Below are positions 52,571 to 60,802 of a DNA stretch of 64,000 nt, one piece after another; within the stretch, counting starts at the first letter, position 1; every line of letters starts with the position of its first letter. Source of the stretch: Gemmatimonadaceae bacterium. Its GTDB lineage: Bacteria; Gemmatimonadota; Gemmatimonadetes; Gemmatimonadales; Gemmatimonadaceae. Both the position numbers and the translations under genes were made by a program. Location: assembly GCA_016720905.1 (NCBI GenBank), contig JADKJT010000009.1:124001-188000 (forward strand). The letters are read 5' to 3'. A model generated the notes under the pieces. The model was not told the DNA's origin. It did no database searches and saw only the letters and a program-made list of their open reading frames with translations.

Positions 52571-54463
52571 TCAACGTCGCCGCACGATGGTCACCGATTC
52601 GATCACGTCGCCCTCCTGCACGCGATCCATCACCTCGAAGCCCTTGAGCATGGTGGCGAACACCGTGTAGTCGTGATCCAGCCGAAAATTGTCCACCAGG
52701 TTGATGAAGATCTGACCATCACCCGTGTCGCGGCCACGCGTCGAAATACCGAATGTGCCGCGGGCATGCCGCGCCATGCCGACTTCGTCGCGCATGAACG
52801 TGGGGGTCAGTCCATCGTATTCGTCGGCGCCGGGGCTGCCGCCCTGCAACACGAACACGGGGACAATGCGATGCCACGTGAGGCCGTTGAACGCGCCACG
52901 CTCGGCGAGCTGCACGAAGGTTGCCACCGTCACGGCGGCCTCGTCGGGCAACAGCGCAATGTCCACGGTTCCCAGATTTCTGAAACGCAATGTGGCCGTG
53001 GCGCCGCGCAGTGCATTGAGCGTGGCCGCCGACGGGAACGGTGCCGGGAGATAGCGTGTGGTGGCCGGCGTGGCGGCAAGGTGCGCGCGCTCGGTCATCA
53101 CCTTGGCGGCCAGCGCCGCCACGTCGGGATCGATATCCCGTGTCAGTACCATCAGTCGAACCGCCGCCGCCGAGTCCGCGCCCTCCTGCAGTCGCTGCAG
53201 CAATGCGATGCGCGGGTCGCGGTTGGTGGCCACGCGCTGTGCCGATAATCGTAGCAACGCATCGACCATCGGTGTGGTATTCGCTCCCAGCGTCGGCGAG
53301 TTCTTGAAGTGCGCGGCGGCCGCCAACACGAGACCCGAGTGGGAACTCCTGAGGGCGCGTCGTGCGTCGTCGTCGGTGGAGAGCGCGGCGATGGCCACGT
53401 TGGGAGCCGTGTCGCGTGCCAATTGCGCGAGCGCGGTGGAGTGCTTGAGCGCCTTGGCGGCCGTCGCCGCGTAGGCGCGCGCTTGCCACTCGCGCGACGC
53501 GGCCACGCGTGCCAACCCGGCCTGCGCGCGCGACGTATCGACTTTGGTCATGGCCACGAGGGCCCGCGCGCGCACCCGCCAGTCTGCGCCGTTGCGCATC
53601 AGCGAATCGATGAGCGGGGCGGGGCACTTCTTTTCACCCAACAGGTCGATGGCCGTCAGTACCACATGCTGGCTTTCGTCACGCAACGCCGCACTCGCGC
53701 GTTCGCAGGTGCCCGCGACGCGCAGGGCCTGGTATCGCACCAGTGGTGACGGGTCGTCAATCCACTGTCGGGATGCCGCCACGGCCAAACGTCTCACTTG
53801 CGCACTGGTGTCGCGCAGTGCGAGTGCCATCGTGGTTGAATCGCGATCACCCGCAGCGGTGAGCGCCAGCAGCAGCAGCTGTCGAATCTCCGCCCCGCCG
53901 TTGTCGCGCAAAGCCACACGCAGCGCGGCCACCGTCTCGGGTGATGGACGCGATGATCGACCCGTACGTCGAATCAGCGATTCAAATCCGCGTGCCGCAC
54001 CGGTGCGAGCCACCGCGTCGGTGTCACGCAATCCGTTGGTGAGCGCCCGCACCACTGCCGCCGACGGCGGCACGGCGGGCGTGCCGGGCTTGGCCGCGGG
54101 AGACCGACCGATCGTCTCGTACAACGTCGCGCGAACGGTGGCGTCGCGCTCACTGGTCAACAGGGCACTGAAGTCGAATGAGGCGCCGCTCTGCCCGAAC
54201 GCGTTCAGTGCTTCCCGACGCACCGATGCCGCCGGCGAACGCAGCAAGCCGGAAATCCCGGATACCAGATCGGCGCGCTCGATGCGACCAAACGCCCTCG
54301 CCGCCAGTCGTTGCAGCACCGTGTCGCCACTGGCAACGGCGGCGTTCAGGACCGCCAATGATCGCGGGTCACCGCCACGCGCATGTTCGGCGGCCAACAC
54401 CTGGTAGGCGGTAGGGACAGGAGGGGGAGTCGTTTGGAGCGCAAAGGCTACGAGCAGCCACAT
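52571..54463 (-). CDS. HEAT-repeat protein fused to a cyclophilin-type peptidyl-prolyl isomerase
   Basis: The 630-aa protein starts at 54463 (AAGGA site upstream) with a hydrophobic N terminus (MWLLVAFALQ). Residues about 30-440 are HEAT/PBS-lyase-like repeats (LAARAFGRIERADLVSGISG, VRREALNAFGQSG, VRRLAVAASRQWIDD, VRYQALRVAG). Residues about 465-628 are a cyclophilin domain (AVTVATFVQLAERGAFNGLTWHRIVPVFVLQGG, GTFGISTRGRDTGDGQIFINLVDN, FATMLKGFEVMDRVQEGD). The usual Arg and Phe of the cyclophilin active site (WHRIVP and VFVLQGG) are partly conserved. Probably periplasmic folding assistance; the HEAT array may bind a partner protein. Confidence 0.88.
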   Translation of the reverse strand: MWLLVAFALQTTPPPVPTAYQVLAAEHARGGDPRSLAVLNAAVASGDTVLQRLAARAFGRIERADLVSGISGLLRSPAASVRREALNAFGQSGASFDFSALLTSERDATVRATLYETIGRSPAAKPGTPAVPPSAAVVRALTNGLRDTDAVARTGAARGFESLIRRTGRSSRPSPETVAALRVALRDNGGAEIRQLLLLALTAAGDRDSTTMALALRDTSAQVRRLAVAASRQWIDDPSPLVRYQALRVAGTCERASAALRDESQHVVLTAIDLLGEKKCPAPLIDSLMRNGADWRVRARALVAMTKVDTSRAQAGLARVAASREWQARAYAATAAKALKHSTALAQLARDTAPNVAIAALSTDDDARRALRSSHSGLVLAAAAHFKNSPTLGANTTPMVDALLRLSAQRVATNRDPRIALLQRLQEGADSAAAVRLMVLTRDIDPDVAALAAKVMTERAHLAATPATTRYLPAPFPSAATLNALRGATATLRFRNLGTVDIALLPDEAAVTVATFVQLAERGAFNGLTWHRIVPVFVLQGGSPGADEYDGLTPTFMRDEVGMARHARGTFGISTRGRDTGDGQIFINLVDNFRLDHDYTVFATMLKGFEVMDRVQEGDVIESVTIVRRR

Positions 54464-54588
54464 GTCTGATATCCTTGGAGGGAATGTTCGAAAGGCCAAT
54501 ATGGACTGGATCCGCGAACACAGACAGCCGTTCGTGCGTAGTTTGAGAGCGACCGCTCGTCCACCTCATTTCCCCACCTGGAGCACAC

Positions 54589-56448
54589 ATGCGAACCCTC
54601 GGGCTCGCCCGTCTTTCTATCGGCCTTTCGCTGTTCGCCGCGCCCGCTTTGTCCCACGCGCAGGCTGCTGCGAAGAGTGCCGGGAAGCTCAATCACTATG
54701 GCAATCCCGCCCGCGTCACGCCGGCCCCCACCAAGGCCGCCATCGACGTCCGCGACCTGCAGATCCGGCTGTATCAGTTTGCCGATGACTCCATGATGGG
54801 TCGGCAGGTTGGTCGGCTGGGCAACAAGAAGGGCACCGACTACATCGCCGCCGAAGTAAAGCGGCTTGGGCTGCTGCCGGCGGGCGACAACGGCACCTAC
54901 TTCCAGGTGCTGCCGTATCACCTGAAGAAGTTCACCGACCATTCACGGGTGACGGTGGACGGCAATCCGCTCGCGTGGAACGTCGATGTGGTGGCCATCC
55001 CAGGCGCCCGAGCGCCGCGGGCGTTCGCCAATGCCGAAGTGATTTTTGGCGGCACCGCTGGCGACACCACGTCGCAGATTTCTGCGGCGCAGGCGGCCGG
55101 GAAGTTCGTGGTGTTGCTGCCGGCGGCGGGGAGCCGCGGCGCCGGTGGTCCGCAGGGTCCGCAGGCGTTTGGTGGTCCTGGTGGTCCTGGTGGCGGCCGG
55201 GGCGGACAGGCCCCCGCCCCCAATCGGTTCGCCGACGCGGCCGCGGTGGCCACGATCGACCTGGACAACCTGACCCCGGCGCAGCGGGTGGCGTTGAACG
55301 AGCCAACGGTTGCCTCGCAGGGTGCGGGTGGTCGCGGCGGACCTCCGGGTGGTGGGCGTGGCGGTGCCGCGCCGGCGCCGGTCGACTCCATTGCGTTGCT
55401 CAAGGCGCAGTTGGCCGCGCTGCAGCCACAGGCGGCGCTGCGCATCACCAAGGCGGCGGCGGCGCGCTTGTTCGCCCGTACGACCTTTGACGGTGTGGCT
55501 GTGGGGGCCAAAGGCGGCGTGGTGAACGCGTCACTCGACTATGTCGATCTCCCCACGGACTTCGGACGCAATGTCGTCGCCATCATCCCGGGCAGCGACC
55601 CGGTGCTGAAGAATCAGTATGTCGCCATTGGCGGACATAACGACCACGTCGGCATGACGGCCGCGCCGGTGGACAAGGATTCCCTCAAGGCGTTCAACGA
55701 TCAGCGCATCCGCTGGCAGATCGCGAACAACATGGCGCAGCCGACCATCGAAGTGACGTCCAGGTTCCGCGTGAACATGGACAGCATTCGCAAGTTGTAT
55801 CCGAAGCCGCGTCTCGACTCCATCAACAACGGTGCGGACGATGACGGCTCCGGGTCGATGGGTGTGCTGGAGATCGCCGAAGCGATTGCCAACATGAAGG
55901 TGAAGCCCAAGCGTTCGACGCTGTTCGTATGGCACACTGGCGAGGAAGCGGGCCTCGTGGGCTCGGCGTTCTTCACCGCCAACCCCACCGTTCCGCTCGA
56001 CTCGGTGGTGGCGCAGATCAACATCGACATGATTGGTCGCGGACGGGCGGAAGACATCCCCGGCGGCAGCGACGACTATGTGGGCGTGGTGGGCTCGTTC
56101 TTCGACTCGAAGGACCTGGGCGAGACGGTGAAGGCGGTCAACGCCAAGCAGGCCAAGCCGCTCACGCTGGACTACAAGTTCGACAATCCCATCGAGTGGG
56201 CCGGGTACAACAACATCTACGGCCGCAGCGATCACTTCAATTACGCCAAAGCGGGCGTGCCGATTGCGTTCTTCTTCACGGGGCTGCACGGCGATTATCA
56301 CCAGCGCAGCGACGAGCCCGAGTACATCGACTATCCGCACTACGCCAAGATTGCGAACTACATCAAGGATATCGTGGTGGAAGTGAGCAACGGGCCGCGG
56401 CCGCAGTTGAACGGGACCAAGCCGGCGAAGCCGAAGCCGATCGGATAG
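54589..56448 (+). CDS. Secreted M28 metallopeptidase with Gly-rich inserts
   Basis: The 619-aa protein has a signal peptide (LARLSIGLSLFAAPALSHAQA). An N-terminal part carries a PA-like insert, and the M28 catalytic domain shows IGGHNDHVGM, NNGADDDGSGSMGVLE, WHTGEEAGLVGS, INIDMIGRG and YGRSDHFNYAKAGVP, which supply the zinc ligands and catalytic Glu. Two Gly-rich stretches (GGPGGPGGGRGG, GGRGGPPGGGRGG) interrupt the PA-like region. It is likely a periplasmic aminopeptidase. It is divergent from the HEAT-cyclophilin gene. Confidence 0.92.
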   Translation: MRTLGLARLSIGLSLFAAPALSHAQAAAKSAGKLNHYGNPARVTPAPTKAAIDVRDLQIRLYQFADDSMMGRQVGRLGNKKGTDYIAAEVKRLGLLPAGDNGTYFQVLPYHLKKFTDHSRVTVDGNPLAWNVDVVAIPGARAPRAFANAEVIFGGTAGDTTSQISAAQAAGKFVVLLPAAGSRGAGGPQGPQAFGGPGGPGGGRGGQAPAPNRFADAAAVATIDLDNLTPAQRVALNEPTVASQGAGGRGGPPGGGRGGAAPAPVDSIALLKAQLAALQPQAALRITKAAAARLFARTTFDGVAVGAKGGVVNASLDYVDLPTDFGRNVVAIIPGSDPVLKNQYVAIGGHNDHVGMTAAPVDKDSLKAFNDQRIRWQIANNMAQPTIEVTSRFRVNMDSIRKLYPKPRLDSINNGADDDGSGSMGVLEIAEAIANMKVKPKRSTLFVWHTGEEAGLVGSAFFTANPTVPLDSVVAQINIDMIGRGRAEDIPGGSDDYVGVVGSFFDSKDLGETVKAVNAKQAKPLTLDYKFDNPIEWAGYNNIYGRSDHFNYAKAGVPIAFFFTGLHGDYHQRSDEPEYIDYPHYAKIANYIKDIVVEVSNGPRPQLNGTKPAKPKPIG

Positions 56449-56477
56449 CGGTGGGGCAACGGCGGACGGTCTGGCGA

Positions 56478-56571
56478 ATGAAGACGGCAGACTGGAGACG
56501 GGAGACGGGAGACATCCAGCCAATCGGATGTCTCCCGTCTTCCGTCTTACCGTCTCCCGTCTCTACCTGAA
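56478..56571. repeat. Inverted heptamer repeat forming an intergenic hairpin
   Basis: GACGGGAGACATCC (56504-56517) pairs perfectly with GGATGTCTCCCGTC (56526-56539) around an 8-nt loop. The flanking GGGAGAC/GTCTCCC heptamers extend the pairing imperfectly to about 56478 and 56571. It lies between the convergent M28 and PagL-like genes and may end transcription in both directions. Confidence 0.85.
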
Positions 56572-57333
56572 CCGCGCCTTCGACACTCGCATGAACAGCA
56601 CGTGCGAATTGAGCCCCGGATTCGCCGCACCGAAGCTCATGTTCGACAGATGATGCAGATTGTAGCCGGATGACACGGCATACCGCTGTGTTACTCGCCA
56701 TTCCAGCGCCACCGACGTCGCGGCGGTGAAGTTCGCTTGGGTGGCTTTGCCGTACGGAATGACGGCCGAAAAAAAGGCGGCTCCTGCCGTCACGTTATAC
56801 ACCGCCGACAACCGCGACAGGAGCGGTCGCGACAGCTCTGCACCGAACGGCGCAATGCCTGCGCCGTAGGCGTCATGCAGCGTGTATCGCGCAAACCGAA
56901 CGGGGTCGCGAAACGCGTCGGCGTTCTTGGTGGACGTGGGCAATCGATTGACCGGTGCGCCGACGCTGGCCGACATCACCGGCAGCATCTCCACCAGCCA
57001 GGTGAACTGAATGCCCTTGCGGACGAACAGGGACCGCGACAGCTGCACACCCATCAGTTGGAGCGCGGCTCCGGCAAACTTCTCGTTGTTCGACGCGGTG
57101 CGCATCGAGAAGGCCGAGCCGGCCCACGCGGTGTATCCCGTGATCAGCGGCCCGCCGCGAAACGGCAGTGGTAACGGCCCCGCATGCGGTGCGGTGCCAA
57201 CCGCGCCCAGTGCGTTCGCACTATCAGGCGCTCCGGCACTCGCGCCCTGGGCCAGCGCCGCGAAGGGCGCGAATCCGAGCATGGCCATCGCCACTCCTTT
57301 CACACCGGCACGAAATCTTCGCATCACGCGCAA
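56563..57333 (-). CDS. PagL-like lipid A 3-O-deacylase (acyloxyacyl hydrolase)
   Basis: The 256-aa outer-membrane beta-barrel has a signal peptide (VAMAMLGFAPFAALAQG). The family C-terminal motif GYNLHHLSNMSFGAANPGLN contains the catalytic pair His228 and Ser230. The barrel ends with VLFMRVSKARF. PagL-type enzymes remove the 3-O-acyl chain of lipid A in the outer membrane. Ala/Gly-rich residues 28-55 after the signal are extra to the family. The start could be MRRFRAG (57324). Confidence 0.85.
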   Translation of the reverse strand: MRVMRRFRAGVKGVAMAMLGFAPFAALAQGASAGAPDSANALGAVGTAPHAGPLPLPFRGGPLITGYTAWAGSAFSMRTASNNEKFAGAALQLMGVQLSRSLFVRKGIQFTWLVEMLPVMSASVGAPVNRLPTSTKNADAFRDPVRFARYTLHDAYGAGIAPFGAELSRPLLSRLSAVYNVTAGAAFFSAVIPYGKATQANFTAATSVALEWRVTQRYAVSSGYNLHHLSNMSFGAANPGLNSHVLFMRVSKARFR

Positions 57334-57465
57334 CTGTCCCCCAACGTCCGTTTCCGGGAAGAAATCAAGAAACCGTACTCAGCACGTGGGGCAACCGCTT
57401 GTCCAGTGGCCTTCAGTGCCCCAGCTTCGATCGAGGAAGACTCCTTTGCCAGAGCACACACCAGA

Positions 57466-57930
57466 ATGAACGATCCAACGCCCTCTCTACCCAACGATCA
57501 GTCCGCGCCACCGTCCGGCGACGACGTCCGGGCCACCGCCGACGATCTTGCCCGATTGGAGGCCGTTCGCCTCGACCTGCTTCGTGTCCACCGCGCCTTG
57601 TTGGCCGTGGAGCGGATACGGTACGAGAAGGCGCGGGGAACTATTGCCAACAACAGCGCCTTCCTGCAGCTGGTCATCGCCGACCCGTGGTTCGACTGGC
57701 TGCGTCCGATGGCCCAGTTGGTGCTGATGATCGACGAACGGACCGGCGACAAGAAGCAGGTGCTGGGCACCACCGAGGCGCGGTCGCTGTTGGACCGGGC
57801 CCGGTCACTGCTTCGGGCCGACGTCGACGGGGACGCGTTCCAGCGGCTCTTTTACGACGCCGTGCAGGCCTCCCCCGATCTGGCGGTGCTGGCGCGACAA
57901 GTGGCTCTGGGGCACAGTCGAGGGTCCTGA
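57466..57930 (+). CDS. Cytoplasmic helical protein of unknown function
   Basis: The 154-aa protein starts at ATG 57466 (NDPTPSLPNDQSAPPSGDD). It is predicted all-helical (LEAVRLDLLRVHRALLAVERIRYEKARG) with conserved-looking aromatic patches (IADPWFDWLRPMAQLVLMIDER) and no signal peptide. Proteins of this look (ADPWFDWLRPLS-type motif) are widespread as hypothetical proteins, but I know no function. It is divergent from the PagL-like gene. A longer in-frame ORF upstream is antisense to that gene and is not used. Confidence 0.75.
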   Translation: MNDPTPSLPNDQSAPPSGDDVRATADDLARLEAVRLDLLRVHRALLAVERIRYEKARGTIANNSAFLQLVIADPWFDWLRPMAQLVLMIDERTGDKKQVLGTTEARSLLDRARSLLRADVDGDAFQRLFYDAVQASPDLAVLARQVALGHSRGS

Positions 57931-57940
57931 GGCGACGGGC

Positions 57941-57956
57941 GGACGAAATTTCGTCC
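57941..57956. other. Perfect 16-bp palindrome
   Basis: GGACGAAATTTCGTCC is a perfect dyad in the 149-nt gap after the helical protein gene and 123 bp before the S41 peptidase start. It could be an operator for a dimeric regulator. With no loop it is less likely to be a terminator hairpin. Confidence 0.6.
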
Positions 57957-58079
57957 CGATTTGCTGGACCGTGGACCCGTTTGATGTCATCGTTCAGTGG
58001 TTCGGAGTGTATTTCCCTATTGTGTCCCGGGTGTCGGTGCCGGTACCCGGCCTGAGCCTTCCTCAATAGTGCCTATCGG

Positions 58080-59213
58080 ATGCACGCCGTAGCTCGACGC
58101 GCGGGATCCATAGTGCTGGCCGCGATGCTCATCGCCGGTCCGTTCACGTCGTGCGCCCTGCACGGGACATCGGCGGCCCCCCCACGCGAACCGCTATCGT
58201 CGTCGACATACCTGGCACAGTTCGATTCGCTCTGGGCGCGGTTTGACGCCCTGTATCCGTCGTTTGACTACAAGGGCGTGGACTGGAGTGCGCAGCGAGC
58301 GCTGTATCGTGGCCGCGCGCAACGCGCCCATTCTCAGGCGGAGTTCATCGCGCTGACCCGCGAAATGCTTGAGCCGCTGCGCGATCTGCACGTCTGGCTG
58401 GTGGATCCGCGAGGGCAGGCCGTGCCGACCTTCCGGCCGACGCACGTGGCGAACTTCGATGGCGCGCGGTGGCGACGCGCCTTGCGCGACGCTGGTTATG
58501 TGCAGCGCGCCAGCGATATCGGAGAAGCGAACGTTGGTGGCTACGGATATCTGTTCATCAGTGGCTGGTCGGGTTCGGTTGACGTCTCGGCGCTCGATCT
58601 GACCATGGCACGCGTGCGGGAGGCGCCAGGGCTGATTATCGACCTGCGGACAAACGGGGGAGGCAGCGACGCCACGGCGTTGGCGTTCGCGTCGCGGTTC
58701 ACCACACGCAGTTTCGCCGCGTCGTATGTGCAAGTGCGCAATGGACCGCTGCACGACGACCTCGATGTCCCCACCGCGCGGGTGGTGTCGCCGCGAGGCC
58801 CGTGGCAATATCTGCGACCCGTGGTGGTCATTGCCGGTCGGGCGGGGTTCAGCGCCACGGAGAGTTTCGTCGCTGCCATGCGCACGTTGCCGAATGTCAC
58901 GGTCATTGGCGACACGACCGGCGGCGCGTCGGGCAATCCGGCCACCTATCCGCTGGGCAACGGCTGGTCCTACACAGTGCCCCAATGGCTGGAGTTCGGT
59001 CCGGATCGCCAACCCATTGAGTGGCGCGGCGTGCCGCCGCATGTGGCCCTGACCTGGATGCCGTCGCTGTACGAGCGGGACCGCGATCCACTGATTGACG
59101 CCGCCGTCGGGTTGCTGGCTGAACGCAACGGGGTTTTCCGTATTGCGCCGACCAACGGCCCGGGCGGCTCGTTAAGCGACAGCGGAGCCACTGTCAGGTT
59201 GCCGCGGCACTGA
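58080..59213 (+). CDS. S41-family (tail-specific protease-like) lipoprotein peptidase
   Basis: The 377-aa protein has an N-terminal signal with a lipobox-like FTSC at Cys25. The S41 features are FDSLWARFDALYPSFDYKGVDW (tricorn-core helical domain), APGLIIDLRTNGGGSDATALAFASRF and GRAGFSATESFVAAMR with the nucleophile Ser in FSATES, then VIGDTTGGASGNPATYPLGNGW. It is a periplasmic serine peptidase-like protein; a PDZ domain is not evident. No gene follows closely; a long hairpin starts 52 bp after the stop. Confidence 0.88.
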   Translation: MHAVARRAGSIVLAAMLIAGPFTSCALHGTSAAPPREPLSSSTYLAQFDSLWARFDALYPSFDYKGVDWSAQRALYRGRAQRAHSQAEFIALTREMLEPLRDLHVWLVDPRGQAVPTFRPTHVANFDGARWRRALRDAGYVQRASDIGEANVGGYGYLFISGWSGSVDVSALDLTMARVREAPGLIIDLRTNGGGSDATALAFASRFTTRSFAASYVQVRNGPLHDDLDVPTARVVSPRGPWQYLRPVVVIAGRAGFSATESFVAAMRTLPNVTVIGDTTGGASGNPATYPLGNGWSYTVPQWLEFGPDRQPIEWRGVPPHVALTWMPSLYERDRDPLIDAAVGLLAERNGVFRIAPTNGPGGSLSDSGATVRLPRH

Positions 59214-59264
59214 CTGACTTCTCGTGATGCTGTTCAAGGGCTGGTGGGGTGCCTCCATAACGCT

Positions 59265-59430
59265 GAGGGGTGGGAGCGGTGAGGGGCATGAGGGGCGAGC
59301 AGAAGAAGCGTCGAGCGTTAGAGGGGTCAGCCAGCGAGGGCAGAACTCAGTCCTACCCTCGCCGGCTCACCCCTCTAACGCTCGACGCTTCTTCTGCTCA
59401 CCCTCATGCCCCTCACCGCTCCCACCCCTC
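59265..59430. repeat. Long near-perfect hairpin (about 75-nt arms)
   Basis: The arm 59265-59340 (starting GAGGGGTGGGAGCGGTGAGG) and the arm 59356-59430 are reverse complements with one extra base and about three mismatches, around a 15-nt loop (CAGAACTCAGTCCTA). The structure contains no convincing gene. It stands between the S41 peptidase and the hypothetical gene at 59445. It could be a non-autonomous mobile (MITE-like) element, a strong terminator or a structured RNA. Confidence 0.9.
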
Positions 59431-59444
59431 CGCTAGATTGCGAG

Positions 59445-60305
59445 ATGCAAATCGGTAGGCCATCTCGATCGACCTGGACGCGTCTGGCGATCACCGGCGC
59501 CGTCTTCGGCATTACGTCGTCGCTGTGCAGCACGCCGCTGCTGGCGCAGGGCACGGCGGTCAAGCGTCCCCCAGGCGCCCCCGACATCTCCAAGCTCCCC
59601 AAGTCGCCCAAAGTCCCGGAAACATTCGAAGGCTTGTTTGCCGAACGCGATGCGCGCGCCGAAGCGGCCCTTGGCTACCTCCGGTGTCTGCAGGGTACGG
59701 TGTCCGCGCTGCGGAGCGGTGCGTTGGGTCAGGTGCCCCGGGAATGGTCCATCACGTGCGTGGAGCAAGGGCGCGAATGGCGTGGCGTCTTCGGCAAACT
59801 CACCGACGGTGGCATCGACGTGCGCCTGCAGTATGCCTTTCGCGGCGCTGGCGGGGTGCTCACCACCGATCGCATCGACACGGCACGGGTGAACGGCACC
59901 GCGCGCGCCTTGCTACGCGGCTTGTCGGCCCCGTTTCCGGGAGCCGGTACCTACGAGTTCACGCCGGTACCGTTACCGCAGCCCACCTTTCTCGAAGTGT
60001 GGTTTCTTCCGCTCCCGGGCAGTCCGGCGCGTATCGTGGTTGGCGGTGACTCGCTCATCCAGATGACATCGGACGGAGGGCGCGAGTTGGGGCACAGCCG
60101 GAGCACGCCGCCGATGCGCATCGTCACCGGTCCCGTGTCCGGTGCAACGTGGAACCTGGAGAGTATCGAGGAGCGCATTCCGGCGGTGAGTGAGCTGATG
60201 GTCGCGCGGATGGCACTGGATGTCGTGCCAGAGGTGCGTGTGCGGTCGCGCCAATACGAGTCCGTGCTGACACGCAGCGGCCGGTGGACTCATCAGCGAC
60301 GCTGA
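59445..60305 (+). CDS. Secreted hypothetical protein
   Basis: The 286-aa protein starts at ATG 59445 with a signal peptide (RLAITGAVFGITSSLCSTPLLAQG). The mature protein has a Pro-rich start (PPGAPDISKLPKSPKVPET), a helical stretch (GLFAERDARAEAALGYLRCL), and then beta-rich sequence (GVFGKLTDGGIDVRLQYAFRG, TYEFTPVPLPQP, VWFLPLPGSPARIVVGGDSL). I do not recognise a family. Its start is only 15 bp after the long hairpin, so transcription or translation could be affected by it. The GNAT gene begins 7 bp after the stop. Confidence 0.8.
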   Translation: MQIGRPSRSTWTRLAITGAVFGITSSLCSTPLLAQGTAVKRPPGAPDISKLPKSPKVPETFEGLFAERDARAEAALGYLRCLQGTVSALRSGALGQVPREWSITCVEQGREWRGVFGKLTDGGIDVRLQYAFRGAGGVLTTDRIDTARVNGTARALLRGLSAPFPGAGTYEFTPVPLPQPTFLEVWFLPLPGSPARIVVGGDSLIQMTSDGGRELGHSRSTPPMRIVTGPVSGATWNLESIEERIPAVSELMVARMALDVVPEVRVRSRQYESVLTRSGRWTHQRR

Positions 60306-60312
60306 ATCGTTC

Positions 60313-60798
60313 ATGACGACGGCACTGCGGCCCGCGACGGAGGCTGACGTTCCACTGATCCGGGAACTCATTGAAGGGCTGGCCGACTTCGAGCGCCTGC
60401 GACACGAATGCCTGGCCACCGACGAGGCGCTGCGCGCGACGCTGTTTGGTGCGCGCCCGTATGCGGAGGTCGTGATCGCCGAGTGGCAGGGGGTGTCGGC
60501 CGGATTTGCGCTGTTCTTTCACAATTACTCGACCTTCCTTGCGCAACCGGGGATCTATCTGGAAGATCTGTTTGTGCGCCCGGAATTTCGGGGGCACGGC
60601 ATCGGCACGGCGTTGCTGCAGCACTTGGCCACGTTGGCCGTTTCGCGGGGCTGCGGACGGCTGGAGTGGTCGGTGCTGGACTGGAACGAAGGGGCGATTC
60701 GCTTCTATCGTGCACTGGGTGCTCGACCGCAGGGTGACTGGACCACATACCGGGTGACCGGTGATGCGCTGACACGACTGGCTTCTTTGGAGGAATAG
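60313..60798 (+). CDS. GNAT acetyltransferase, SSAT/diamine-like
   Basis: The 161-aa acetyltransferase has the acetyl-CoA motif VRPEFRGHGIGTALLQHLA. The layout follows spermidine/spermine N-acetyltransferase-like proteins: LRPATEADVPLIRELIEGLADFE, YSTFLAQPGIYLEDLFV and RLEWSVLDWNEGAIRFYRALGA. Small polyamines or thialysine are likely substrates by family; not certain. It is probably cotranscribed with the secreted protein upstream and the TIM-barrel gene 4 bp downstream. Confidence 0.9.
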   Translation: MTTALRPATEADVPLIRELIEGLADFERLRHECLATDEALRATLFGARPYAEVVIAEWQGVSAGFALFFHNYSTFLAQPGIYLEDLFVRPEFRGHGIGTALLQHLATLAVSRGCGRLEWSVLDWNEGAIRFYRALGARPQGDWTTYRVTGDALTRLASLEE

Positions 60799-60802
60799 GC
60801 CC

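Noticed and set aside
57168..58055. 295-codon forward open frame over the PagL-like start and the helical protein
   Set aside because: Out of frame with the supported 57466-57930 gene and Arg/Gly-rich throughout.
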